In this document: positions 8,464-17,189 of the stretch, piece by piece
Numbering within the stretch: position 1 is the first letter of the stretch
Layout of the letters: each line of letters begins with the position of its first letter
Source of the DNA: Psychrobacter sp. NG25
Lineage (GTDB): Bacteria; Pseudomonadota; Gammaproteobacteria; Pseudomonadales; Moraxellaceae
NCBI RefSeq assembly: GCF_015234355.1
Contig: NZ_JADGMV010000010.1
Coordinates: forward strand, 1-64,000
Direction: 5' to 3'
Length of the DNA: 64,000 bases
Position numbers and translations under genes: made by a program
Notes under the pieces: model-generated
Seen by the model: only the letters and a program-made list of their open reading frames with translations
The model's database searches: none
What the model was told of the DNA's origin: nothing

Positions 8464-9348
8464 AGGACAACTCCTTTTGTCTTACCTAAAATGTTATTGT
8501 CGGTCTAGTCTTACTAAATCATAATGGTTTCACATTTATCGATTACCGCGATATTATATCTATGGCAACAATTTGCTTGATAGACTGCAAATCCAAAATG
8601 ACTTAATAGTGTTACTAAAAAGTACCAACAACGTGAGAAAGGTTTTGGCTATTTTTTATAACTCAAATAGGCATAAAAAATAGATACGTACTGTGTCAAA
8701 CAGTGGGAAACGCAATACGTAACAGCATATTTTTACTGAAAGCTGATTGCCAAAAGTGATAAACGAATGCTTCAGTATTGCATTGGTCACTTTTATTAAA
8801 AATGTTGTATAGGAATAATAGGACTTATCGAGGAAGAGAAAGGGGGTAGGACAATCCACTGTCTTTTTTGCAATCTTGTCTTCCTGACAAGGGCCTGAAC
8901 ATTTTTAACGTTCCAAAAATTCATATCGTTCAATAAATATTACATCAACATAAATGTCTAAAATGCATTTTGCCTATACTAAATAGAAGTAATGACAATA
9001 ATTGAGTGTGCATTCCAGCTATCTGTATAGCATCTAATACTATTATATATCCTGTTAACGGTCAAAATCGCAGGAAAATAAAACAATAGTTAATAAGTGC
9101 TGTTAAATTGTTACTCAATACATTCTATATTATATCAAGTGTAAGTAACATTTATTTAATAAATATATTATCAGAATTAATAACCAAATGTGATAATTGT
9201 TAATCACTCAATACTATATCATGCACATGATATTTTGGTATCGAATATTTTGAACAAGATTTCTAAAGTCTTGCATCAGTCAAAATATGATATCGATACA
9301 ACTCTTAGAAAAAGTCTATAAAGTATTAATCGTTAATGAGGAGTCCGT
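8464..9348. other. long divergent intergenic region between symporter operon and AGCS gene
   Basis: 885 AT-rich bases hold the divergent promoters of two transporter loci. GTGAT (9190-9194) and ATCAC (9203-9207) form an inverted repeat with an 8-base spacer, about 140 bases upstream of the AGCS start. An imperfect inverted repeat built around TATCGA and ATATTTTG spans about 9238-9300. A short CTTGTC/GACAAG hairpin occurs near 8875-8891. A 67-codon minus-strand frame at 8656-8859 lacks any protein character. I see no riboswitch. Confidence 0.5.
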
Positions 9349-10845
9349 ATGAATGACGGAATAGCAGGTTGGTTTAATAGCATCGTAAACTATGGTGTCA
9401 GTATTATTTGGGGTAACAATGATTGGCTGATTGCCAGTAACCCTTGGTATGGATTGTTAGTGTTCGTACTGATTGGCGCAGGTCTTTACTTTACCATTAT
9501 TACACGCTTTATTCAGTTTCGTCATTTTGGCCATATGTGGAAGCTATTACGCGTTTCTAATCAAGGGCGTAAAGATGGCGGTATTAGCTCGTTTGAAGCA
9601 TTGATGACATCATTAGCAGCCCGTGTCGGCACAGGTAACTTGGCAGGGGTAGCCATTGCCATTTACCTTGGTGGTCCAGGTGCTGTGTTTTGGATGTGGA
9701 TGACTGCAATCGTCGGTATGTCAACGAGCTTCATCGAATCAACGCTGGCTCAAGCATATAAAGTACCGCACACTGACAATGTCTATCGTGGTGGACCGGC
9801 TTACTATATTGAAAAAGGTTTGGGTAAGCGTTGGTTGGCGATATTTTTCTCATTATGTTTGCTTGTTGCTTTCGGCTTGGCGTTCAACGGCGTGCAGTCA
9901 AATACCATCGCACAGGCAACGCATGAAGCCTTCGGTATTCCAACGTGGATGACAGGCTTGATATTAGTAGTCTTAGTGGCGCCAGTCGTATTCGGTGGCT
10001 TGCGTTCGGTTGCTCGTATCGCGGGTAAAATCGTACCAGTCATGGCTATTTTGTATGTATTGTTAGCCTTATATATTATCGTTACCAACTTTAGCCAGTT
10101 CCCAGCAGCGATTGCTTTGATTGTAAAATCAGCATTTGGTTTTGAGCAAGCAGCAGGTGGTGTGATTGGTTATGGTATTGCTCAGGCAATGATTAATGGT
10201 ATCAAACGTGGCTTATTCTCTAACGAAGCAGGTATGGGTTCAGCGCCTAATGCGGCGGCAACTGCAAAAAGCCATCCTGATCATCCCGCAGTGCAAGGCT
10301 TCATGCAAATGCTGGGTGTATTTATGGATACGCTCATTATCTGTACAGCAACAGCGTCGATTATTATATTGTCTGGTGTAGTCGATCCAAATGTTGAACA
10401 AGAAGGTATTCAGCTGACTCAGCTAGCACTATCACAGTATGTGGGTGACTTAGGTGTGGTGTTCGTTGCCATCGCTATTTTCTTCTTTTCGTTCACTTCT
10501 ATCATCGCCAACTATAGCTATGGTGAGTCGAATCTTGAGTTTATCTCTGGTGCCAAAAATGCCAAGGTGATGATCATGGTTTTCCGCTTTATGGTATTGG
10601 GCATGGTGTTCATTGGTGCGGTTGCCAGCTTACCTGCTATCTGGAATTTCGCTGATTTATCAATGGGTCTGATGGCATTGGTCAACTTGGTAGCTATTGT
10701 CATGCTATCTCCAGTTGCACTTAGAATTTTACGTGATTATGAACGTCAAATAAAAGAGGGCAAAACAGGGGATCAAATCAAATTTAACCCTGATGATTTC
10801 GTGAAGCTGAAAGATGAAGCCAATCGTGATGCCTGGACAGATTAA
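9349..10845 (+). CDS. alanine/glycine:cation symporter, AGCS family
   Basis: Inner-membrane sodium-coupled amino-acid importer (family substrates are alanine and glycine). The 498-residue length and about 11 hydrophobic segments fit the family. Recognisable blocks are SSFEALMTSLAARVGTGNLAG near residue 85, YRGGPAYYIEKGLG near 145 and GIKRGLFSNEAGMGSAPNAA near 284, the last being the AGCS signature. GAGGAG precedes the ATG by six bases. The gene is single, with a large upstream regulatory region and a strong terminator directly downstream. Specificity between alanine and glycine cannot be settled from sequence. Confidence 0.92.
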   Translation: MNDGIAGWFNSIVNYGVSIIWGNNDWLIASNPWYGLLVFVLIGAGLYFTIITRFIQFRHFGHMWKLLRVSNQGRKDGGISSFEALMTSLAARVGTGNLAGVAIAIYLGGPGAVFWMWMTAIVGMSTSFIESTLAQAYKVPHTDNVYRGGPAYYIEKGLGKRWLAIFFSLCLLVAFGLAFNGVQSNTIAQATHEAFGIPTWMTGLILVVLVAPVVFGGLRSVARIAGKIVPVMAILYVLLALYIIVTNFSQFPAAIALIVKSAFGFEQAAGGVIGYGIAQAMINGIKRGLFSNEAGMGSAPNAAATAKSHPDHPAVQGFMQMLGVFMDTLIICTATASIIILSGVVDPNVEQEGIQLTQLALSQYVGDLGVVFVAIAIFFFSFTSIIANYSYGESNLEFISGAKNAKVMIMVFRFMVLGMVFIGAVASLPAIWNFADLSMGLMALVNLVAIVMLSPVALRILRDYERQIKEGKTGDQIKFNPDDFVKLKDEANRDAWTD

Positions 10846-10875
10846 TTTTGATGATTAAATGAAATCTATAAGTAC

Positions 10876-10914
10876 AAAAAACCGCCCTTTCTATATGAGA
10901 AAGGGCGGTTTTTT
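10876..10914 (+). terminator. rho-independent terminator of the AGCS gene
   Basis: A perfect 17-bp stem, AAAAAACCGCCCTTTCT against AGAAAGGGCGGTTTTTT, with a 5-base loop. It can act on both strands, but the MITE-like repeat lies between it and the convergent ETF-QO gene. Confidence 0.93.
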
Positions 10915-10932
10915 ATTGAGCTACTATTACGT

Positions 10933-11039
10933 TATAGTCGATTCAATTTAAAAGTAGTACAAGGCAACCGAGTGTAGATGTATATGTGATACTTCAAGCG
11001 AGGTTAACGCTGTCATATTTTTATAGTGGAATGACTATA
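10933..11039 (+). repeat. MITE-like repeat, copy 1 (full length, 107 bp)
   Basis: It begins TATAGTCGATTC and ends GGAATGACTATA, so the ends are inverted repeats. It matches the copy at 14163-14269 at about 98 of 107 positions by my alignment. It holds no open frame. It sits between the 3' ends of two convergent genes. Confidence 0.88.
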
Positions 11040-11067
11040 TAGGAGCAATAACTGCGCCAATCATAGA

Positions 11068-12948
11068 TTACATATTTGGGTAGTTAGGACCACCGCCACC
11101 TTCTGGCGTTACCCAAGTGATGTTTTGCGAAGGATCTTTGATATCACACGTTTTACAATGTACACAGTTTTGTGCATTGATAACAAACTTAGCACCTTCA
11201 GCATTTTTAACCACTTCATAAACACCGGCTGGGCAATATAAACGCGCAGGCTCTGCGTATAAAGGTAAGTTAATTGAGACAGGAACCGTTGGATCGGTCA
11301 GTTTTAAATGCGTCGGCTGATCTTCAGCATGGTTGGTATTAGAGATAAATACCGATGACAATTTATCAAAGACCAGTTTGCCATCAGGCTTGAGGTAAGT
11401 TGGCTGATAAGCCTGACTAGCACGCTCTAGCTGATCGTAATCTGGTAGGTTGTCATGTAAGGTAAATGGCATTTTACCTTTTAATAGATTGTGCTCAATA
11501 AAGGTGAAAGCACCGCCCATAAATAGACCCATGCGATGTATCGCAGGCGAGAAGTTACGTGACTCGTAGTTGTCTTGATACAACCATGACTCTTTATACA
11601 TTGTTGCATAAGCAACGACTTCATCATGCTGACGGTCAGCTTGTAAGGCTTCAAAGATAGCTTCAGCAGCCAACATACCTGACTTCATCGAAGTATGAGT
11701 ACCCTTGATTTTGGCAGGGTTCAAGAAGCCAGCATCATCACCGACCAAAACACCACCTGGGAAGGTGAATTTCGGTAGTGAGTTTAGACCGCCTTTAGTC
11801 AATGCACGTGCGCCGTAAGAGATGCGTTTGCCGCCTTCTAGTACGTTTTTAATGACTGGATGCGTTTTCAAACGCTGCATCTCATCAAATGGCGACATAT
11901 ATGGGTTGTGATAAGACAAATCAGCGACAAGACCAAAGCTGACTTGGTTGTTTTCATCAAAGTACAACCACCAGCCACCAGTAGAACCCGTTTCGGTTAA
12001 TGGCCAACCAAGACCGTGCATCACTACACCTTGCTCATGTTTTTCAGGCACAACGTCCCACAGCTCTTTTAAGCCAAGACCGTAATGCTGAGGATCTGAG
12101 TCTTTATCAAGATCAAAACGGCTGATCAAGCGTTTGCCTAGGTGACCGCGGCTACCTTCAGCAAAGATAGTATATTTGGCAAGCAGCTCGTAACCAGGCT
12201 CAAAGCTTGGCTTGGCTTCGCCATTAGCAGCCACGCCCATATCACCCGTTAAGACACCGCGTACAGAGCCATCGTCATTATATAAGATGTCATCGGCAGG
12301 GAAGCCTGGGAACATCATAACTTCTAGCTCTTCTGCTTGTACGGCTAACCAACGAACCACATTACCCAAGGAGACAATATAGTTGCCGTCATTGTGCATC
12401 GGCCCTGGAATCAGAGAGTCAGGCACTTTAGTAGAGCGTGTGGCTGAGTTTAGATAGTAGAAGCGATCTTCGGTCGCTGGCACGTTAAGCGGTGCGCCTT
12501 TTTCTTTCCAGTCTGGAATTAGCTCGTTCAAAGCACGTGGTTCGATGACAGCACCAGATAAGGTATGCGCGCCAAATTCAGAGCCTTTTTCGACCACACA
12601 AACCATAAACTCATCATTACCAGCTGCAATAGCAAGTTGGCGTAGACGAATAGCAGCAGAGAGACCAGCAGGTCCGCCACCAACGATGATGACATCGAAC
12701 TCCATTGATTCACGTTCGATTTCAGGCTCTGCCGCCACAGGTTCTACGACTGGCTCTGGTGCTTTTTCGATAACAACTTCTTCAGCAAGTTGCTCTTCCA
12801 CCGCGACTTCTCCGATTGGCACTTCTTCGACTGCCACTTCTTGTGTTGCAACTTCTGGCTCTGCTTTGTTCAGATTTGCTGTTTCTGGCTTATCAGTGTT
12901 CACAGTATTACCGTCGATGACTGCTTCTTGATTGTTTGGCTCTTGCAT
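11068..12948 (-). CDS. etfD: electron transfer flavoprotein-ubiquinone oxidoreductase with acidic N-terminal extension
   Basis: Membrane-associated FAD and [4Fe-4S] enzyme that passes electrons from reduced electron transfer flavoprotein to ubiquinone, linking acyl-CoA and amino-acid oxidation to respiration. The FAD motif GGGPAG lies at 90-95. The C-terminal cluster ligands are Cys572, Cys595, Cys598 and Cys601, as in the family. The total is 626 residues, against roughly 545-550 for a core enzyme, because about 81 residues rich in Glu, Val, Ala and Pro precede the core at Met82. An AGGAG six bases upstream of the 12948 ATG supports that start, so the tail is probably translated. The symbol etfD is used for this enzyme in some genomes. 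The etfAB genes are not in this window. Confidence 0.93.
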   Translation of the reverse strand: MQEPNNQEAVIDGNTVNTDKPETANLNKAEPEVATQEVAVEEVPIGEVAVEEQLAEEVVIEKAPEPVVEPVAAEPEIERESMEFDVIIVGGGPAGLSAAIRLRQLAIAAGNDEFMVCVVEKGSEFGAHTLSGAVIEPRALNELIPDWKEKGAPLNVPATEDRFYYLNSATRSTKVPDSLIPGPMHNDGNYIVSLGNVVRWLAVQAEELEVMMFPGFPADDILYNDDGSVRGVLTGDMGVAANGEAKPSFEPGYELLAKYTIFAEGSRGHLGKRLISRFDLDKDSDPQHYGLGLKELWDVVPEKHEQGVVMHGLGWPLTETGSTGGWWLYFDENNQVSFGLVADLSYHNPYMSPFDEMQRLKTHPVIKNVLEGGKRISYGARALTKGGLNSLPKFTFPGGVLVGDDAGFLNPAKIKGTHTSMKSGMLAAEAIFEALQADRQHDEVVAYATMYKESWLYQDNYESRNFSPAIHRMGLFMGGAFTFIEHNLLKGKMPFTLHDNLPDYDQLERASQAYQPTYLKPDGKLVFDKLSSVFISNTNHAEDQPTHLKLTDPTVPVSINLPLYAEPARLYCPAGVYEVVKNAEGAKFVINAQNCVHCKTCDIKDPSQNITWVTPEGGGGPNYPNM

Positions 12949-13360
12949 ACCTACTCCTAAACTTTTAGTGGCTTATCTCAGGGCATCATTAGCTTAACAA
13001 TTGAATAATAGAGTTGCGGCGCTAACGTTACTCAGACATATGGCTGCCCGATAAAAACTGTCTTTGCGGCATCAATTGATCACGCTGCTATTGAGATCAA
13101 TTTATTTAAAGATATCAACACATAACGTAAAATGTGTCATTAACACAATAGCCACTTGATCGTTTTTATAAAAATAAAAAATCGTTACTCATTATAAAAG
13201 AAAAGTCCTATAAACACGATACGCATTTATGAGTATAGGTGTTAAGGTAATATCGAGTTAATGAGTGGTTTATGATGACATGGTCTCATCATACCCGAAA
13301 CTAAAATTTATAGTAATAATAGATTTGCCAAACTTTGAATACTAGGTAAAGGATTATACA
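12949..13360. other. divergent intergenic region between ETF-QO and DUF1285 genes
   Basis: 412 AT-rich bases carry two divergent promoters. I found no gene, repeat copy or hairpin with a T-run here. Confidence 0.5.
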
Positions 13361-14089
13361 ATGAATAACGATAATAATAGTGCTGCTAGTAATCGTAAAA
13401 ATAGCGCTGAAGTCAATAACGACGTGTCACCCGACCTAAATAATATGGATGCGCTTAGCCTATATTTGAAGTCTACTGCGGGGTCACGTAAGGGACGCGC
13501 GATACCACCACTAGAGAACTGGCATCCTGAAAATGTGGCCGATATGGATTTGGTCATAAAGGCAAATGGCGAGTGGTGGCATGAAGGTGGGGAAATGACT
13601 AGAGAGTCATTAGTCAGCTTGTTTGCGACTATATTATGGAAAGAAGAAAGTGAGGGTGTCACCGAGTACTTTTTGAAGACACCTGTGCAAAAAATCCGCA
13701 TTCAAGTGGAGGATGCACCCCTCCTAATCAACGATGTCGGTATCGTTAATGAAGACAATAAAAGTTGGTTAGAGTTTACGACCACAACAGGCGATGTGGT
13801 GCGTTTAGATGATGAGCATCCAATCATATTAAAGGCGTATAATACTAAAGGTCATAATGCAATCGACCATGCAACGGCTGATGTAGATGCTGATAGTTAT
13901 CAGGGGAAAACATCCGAAACGCAAATACGTCCTTATATGCCCGTTAGGAATGGTTTGACCGCACTGATCGGTCGTAACACTTTCTATCATTTGACAGAAA
14001 TTGGTGAACTGAGAGAGCAAGATGGTAAGGTAATATTAACCTTACAAAGTGGTGGCAACTCATATCAACTATCGATGCCAGCCGATTAA
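13361..14089 (+). CDS. DUF1285 family protein
   Basis: A 242-residue soluble protein. The central part matches DUF1285: the IPPLENWHPENVADMDLVIK block, then NGEWWHEGGEMTRESLVSLF near residue 65 and VEDAPLLINDVG near 118. No function is established for the family. The first 25 residues are Asn/Ser-rich and probably disordered. A roughly 20-residue Asp/Asn-rich stretch around 155-185 (KGHNAIDHATADVDADSYQG) looks like an insertion. AAAGGA lies 8 bases upstream of the ATG. MITE copy 2 follows it before murI, so co-transcription with murI is uncertain. Confidence 0.82.
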   Translation: MNNDNNSAASNRKNSAEVNNDVSPDLNNMDALSLYLKSTAGSRKGRAIPPLENWHPENVADMDLVIKANGEWWHEGGEMTRESLVSLFATILWKEESEGVTEYFLKTPVQKIRIQVEDAPLLINDVGIVNEDNKSWLEFTTTTGDVVRLDDEHPIILKAYNTKGHNAIDHATADVDADSYQGKTSETQIRPYMPVRNGLTALIGRNTFYHLTEIGELREQDGKVILTLQSGGNSYQLSMPAD

Positions 14090-14162
14090 CAACACTGGTG
14101 AATTACGTTACACTTAATAGATAGAATGATTTTTATCAACTAAAGCACTGATAGCGGTATGA

Positions 14163-14269
14163 TATAGTCGATTCAATTTAAAAGTAGTACAAGGCAACTG
14201 AGTGTAGATGTATATTTAATACTTCAATTGAGATTAACGCAGTAATACTTTTATAGTGGAATGACTATA
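14163..14269 (+). repeat. MITE-like repeat, copy 2 (full length, 107 bp)
   Basis: It starts TATAGTCGATTC and ends GGAATGACTATA, colinear with copy 1 with about nine substitutions. It ends 73 bases upstream of the chosen murI start, so it may shape murI expression (inference). Confidence 0.88.
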
Positions 14270-14342
14270 TTTAAGTCAATCCGCGATTGAATAAGTAGTA
14301 TAAAGATGACGATATGTGTATAAAAATGGCAGTAACGTAATC

Positions 14343-15329
14343 ATGGATATTGCCGCAAGTAATACCCCAAATATAATCAATGTACGCTCAGATGGCCTTA
14401 ATAGTAACGGCTCTGAATGTATATCTAATGCTACTGTTATTAAAACTGGCATTAATACCACTGTGCATAATAGAAGTCGAAACGCGCCAATTGGACTGTT
14501 TGATTCTGGTCTCGGGGGACTGTCTGTCTATCTACATTTAGCGAAGCAATTACCTACTGAGCGTTATGTTTATTATGCTGATACGCTGAATGTTCCTTAT
14601 GGTAATCGTGACAGTGCAGATATCGAAGCGCTAACGTTGACGGCAGTAGAGTGGTTGTATCAGCAAGGCTGTAAGCTTATCGTCATCGCGTGCAACAGTG
14701 CCTCAGCCTATGCATTGGAGACAGCACGACGTTATTATCCACAGTTACCTATCGTCGGTTTAGTCCCTGCATTGAAGCCAGCAGTGCTCGCGAGTAAAAG
14801 TGGTCGCGTTGCAGTATTGGCGACCAAAGCGACTTTGAATGGTACATTGCTGAATGACGTTATCAATAACGTCGCAAAACCTAACCGTGCGATAGTGACC
14901 AAGTATTTTGATCCACAATTGGTGCCTTGGGTAGAGGCTGGGATGCCAGAAGAGAGTGATACCGCAGTAGGTTTACGCCAGCAGCTACAAGTGTTTGCAA
15001 ATGATGGTATTGACCAATTGGTACTAGGCTGTACGCATTATCCGTTTTTTAAAGCATTCTTATTAGATGAGATTGCTCAGCAGCAGTTATCGATGCAGGT
15101 GGTTGACTCTGGACAAGCAATCGCCGAGCGCGTCAAACAGCTATTGGTCATAAACCAGCTGTCGGCGTCAACTGAGAGTAAGTCAAATGGTCTAGCTGCC
15201 ATTGGTGGCTCAGATATTAATCTGCGGTCGCCATTAGTTTTTTATGCGACCAAATATGATGACAAACTGGATGTTTTGATCACGCGGTTGCTTGGCAGCG
15301 AAGTCGTATTACAATATTATGCTAAGTAA
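14343..15329 (+). CDS. murI: glutamate racemase
   Basis: Interconverts L- and D-glutamate to supply D-Glu for peptidoglycan. Numbered from the ATG chosen here, the acidic/serine motif GLFDSGLGG places Asp54-Ser55. The two catalytic cysteines are Cys117 in IACNSAS and Cys230 in LGCTHYPF. The core begins only at about residue 49, so there is an N-terminal extension rich in Asn, Ser and Ile. The start is uncertain: a GTG at 14316 is also in frame, and neither has a clear Shine-Dalgarno sequence. Extended N-termini occur in some enterobacterial MurI proteins. The protein also has a Ser/Asn-rich stretch near the C-terminus (SASTESKSNG). Confidence 0.93.
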   Translation: MDIAASNTPNIINVRSDGLNSNGSECISNATVIKTGINTTVHNRSRNAPIGLFDSGLGGLSVYLHLAKQLPTERYVYYADTLNVPYGNRDSADIEALTLTAVEWLYQQGCKLIVIACNSASAYALETARRYYPQLPIVGLVPALKPAVLASKSGRVAVLATKATLNGTLLNDVINNVAKPNRAIVTKYFDPQLVPWVEAGMPEESDTAVGLRQQLQVFANDGIDQLVLGCTHYPFFKAFLLDEIAQQQLSMQVVDSGQAIAERVKQLLVINQLSASTESKSNGLAAIGGSDINLRSPLVFYATKYDDKLDVLITRLLGSEVVLQYYAK

Positions 15330-15443
15330 GGGCGACTGATACTGCTTATATAAGGCCCATAATCATACTTATATCGCTAAAATAAATTGAGCCCAATTTT
15401 TATAAGACTGTGCTAGGCTGTGCAAAACAAATTATTTGTGCTC

Positions 15444-15486
15444 TCTTTTATATCATATTCTTTTATATCATATTCTTTTATATCAT
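15444..15486 (+). repeat. 15-bp tandem repeat, nearly three units
   Basis: The unit TCTTTTATATCATAT occurs 2.9 times, starting at 15444, 15459 and 15474. It lies just upstream of the DUF4062-like gene, in its probable promoter or leader. Because the unit is a multiple of three, it would read as repeated YHILL if translation began further upstream. Confidence 0.85.
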
Positions 15487-15507
15487 GACCTGATTTTAGA
15501 GGTGATT

Positions 15508-16506
15508 GTGCCAAACCGTCGCTACCATATTCATATCATATGCGCTGATAATGACCAGTTACTGGTCTTAGACAGCTTAGCGATATTTTTTCAGCCGTTT
15601 GCATTTTTGACCTATGATGTGTCGAGCCAATTGCCGACAGCCTCTTTATATGGTCGACAATGTATCGATTCCTGTGACTATGTGGCGATGATCATTGGAG
15701 ACAGCTACGGTACGGTACAAAGAACCGGTGTCAGTCAAATGCATTTGAGCTATTTGAATGCTAAAGCCAAAAGCAAACCCTTATTTGTGTTAGTCAAAAA
15801 CCATTCTCAAGATGCGCTTATCAGCCGCCAACTACAAGAGTTCATTAAGTTGGTGACTAGGCAAGACAATCAATTATATTATTATGATACAGAAGCTGAT
15901 ATCGAAAAACTGATCGCAGAAGCTTACGACAATATCATGGTCGATCATAAGGTGACTGGTGGCTGGGTAAGAGCTAATGAGGAAACCATCAAATTCAGCA
16001 ATCAATCAGTGGCTGAAAGATTTGCGGATATATTATCTATCAATAAAACTGTTAAGAAAGACAGTCCTGTCGATGAAGCCTTTGCGGCGGATAGCGTGAG
16101 CCAACCGATTGTATTGACAGAAGCAATAGAGGTTCAGTATAGCGCCCAAGCTTATGAGGGTGGTAATTTAACAGATGTGACCAGACCGCTTGAATTAAAA
16201 TGGGAGGAGATACTAGTTTCATTGATGAAGATTCCATCGACTTTTTCGAGCTATGGCCTGCAAAACACCATGAATCGCCTCATAGCATCAAAGGCTGAGC
16301 AAGATGTCAAACAAGATATGCCCAATGTTCATGCTGTTTCGCGCTGCCAAATTTCTCAAGATGATTTAAATAAATTGCAGCGTCAACTGGTTGGTGCCAA
16401 CTGGATACAGCTAACCACATACGGTACTCGAGCTTCGCAAGAGCTTTGGAAATTGACCTTTTATGCAAAGAATCTGTGGAAAAACTCGAATTCTCAGCCG
16501 CAATGA
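15508..16506 (+). CDS. DUF4062-like protein
   Basis: Predicted 332-residue soluble protein. The N-terminal ~100 residues resemble DUF4062. The strand-forming IHIICADNDQLLVLDSLAIF opens the domain. SCDYVAMIIGDSYGTVQRTGVS at about 55-76 and KSKPLFVLVKNHS at about 88-100 correspond to the CDxxxxIxGxxYG and KP-hydrophobic segments. DUF4062 is a Rossmann-like, TIR-related fold that often forms the N-terminus of bacterial sensor or conflict proteins (family knowledge). I do not recognise the rest; its C-terminus (SQDDLNKLQRQLVGANWIQ) could be a small helical domain. I chose the GTG at 15508 because AGAGG lies five bases upstream; an open frame reaches back to a TTG at 15436. Function unknown. Confidence 0.65.
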   Translation: MPNRRYHIHIICADNDQLLVLDSLAIFFQPFAFLTYDVSSQLPTASLYGRQCIDSCDYVAMIIGDSYGTVQRTGVSQMHLSYLNAKAKSKPLFVLVKNHSQDALISRQLQEFIKLVTRQDNQLYYYDTEADIEKLIAEAYDNIMVDHKVTGGWVRANEETIKFSNQSVAERFADILSINKTVKKDSPVDEAFAADSVSQPIVLTEAIEVQYSAQAYEGGNLTDVTRPLELKWEEILVSLMKIPSTFSSYGLQNTMNRLIASKAEQDVKQDMPNVHAVSRCQISQDDLNKLQRQLVGANWIQLTTYGTRASQELWKLTFYAKNLWKNSNSQPQ

Positions 16507-16783
16507 TAAATATACCTTTTTAGTAGCAATTATTATTAGTACTTCTTAGTAGTATCCATATCTCCTCGATTCTAAAATATTCATCATGATAGATATTGTC
16601 AGTAATGTGTGTGATTCTATGAATACGTTTTGTAATACAAAGCATACGAGCCAATGGTTGTGAATCCGTTCAAGACTGGTGATAATAAGACTAGTTAGAT
16701 GTTTATGATGAACACATCGCTTATATTAAAATTAAAAACATATAAAACGTACAATAATATTGACCCATTAAGGAGAGCATATA

Positions 16784-17083
16784 ATGAGTAACGATAAACG
16801 TGATGAACTAAGAAATGAATTAGATGGTTTAGAAAAAACGATGCATGACTCTGAACAGTTTCATACATTAGAAGAGCAGGTAGCAGATATGAAACGCCGT
16901 GGTATCGATCCAAGCCAAGCTTATAAAGATTTGGATAGAAAAGAACAAGACGAAGATTGGGGCGATGCAACTTGGAAAGAGAATGGCAAGTGGGAAACAA
17001 AAACGCCTGCTGATTTAGATGACAAAGCGCGTGAAAACTGGGATGGTGATAACGGCAAGCCGAATCCACCACCTATCGTTTAA
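16784..17083 (+). CDS. small acidic hydrophilic protein of unknown function
   Basis: A 99-residue protein, very rich in Asp, Glu, Lys and Asn, with no hydrophobic segment or cysteine. The first 40 residues could form an amphipathic helix (RNELDGLEKTMHDSEQFHTL). The tail is Trp-, Gly- and Pro-containing (WDGDNGKPNPPP) and probably unstructured. AAGGAG eight bases upstream of the ATG and a strong terminator downstream support a real, monocistronic gene. I do not recognise a family. Confidence 0.75.
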   Translation: MSNDKRDELRNELDGLEKTMHDSEQFHTLEEQVADMKRRGIDPSQAYKDLDRKEQDEDWGDATWKENGKWETKTPADLDDKARENWDGDNGKPNPPPIV

Positions 17084-17128
17084 GTTGTTATTCTAGTCTT
17101 CAAAAAATATGACTTTTTGAAAAAACAT

Positions 17129-17162
17129 AAAAAGGCCACGCTAATAATAGCGTGGCCTTTTT
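17129..17162. terminator. bidirectional terminator between convergent genes
   Basis: AAAAAGGCCACGCTA against TAGCGTGGCCTTTTT is a perfect stem with a 3-4-base loop, A-rich on the left and T-rich on the right. It serves the 99-residue protein gene (+) and the transglycosylase gene (-). Confidence 0.93.
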
Positions 17163-17189
17163 GTGTGCTCAAGATAAGATTATTTAACC

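Noticed and set aside
8656..8859. 67-codon minus-strand frame in the symporter/AGCS spacer
   Set aside because: No ribosome binding site or domain, and its composition follows the AT-rich spacer. A divergent promoter region is a better explanation.
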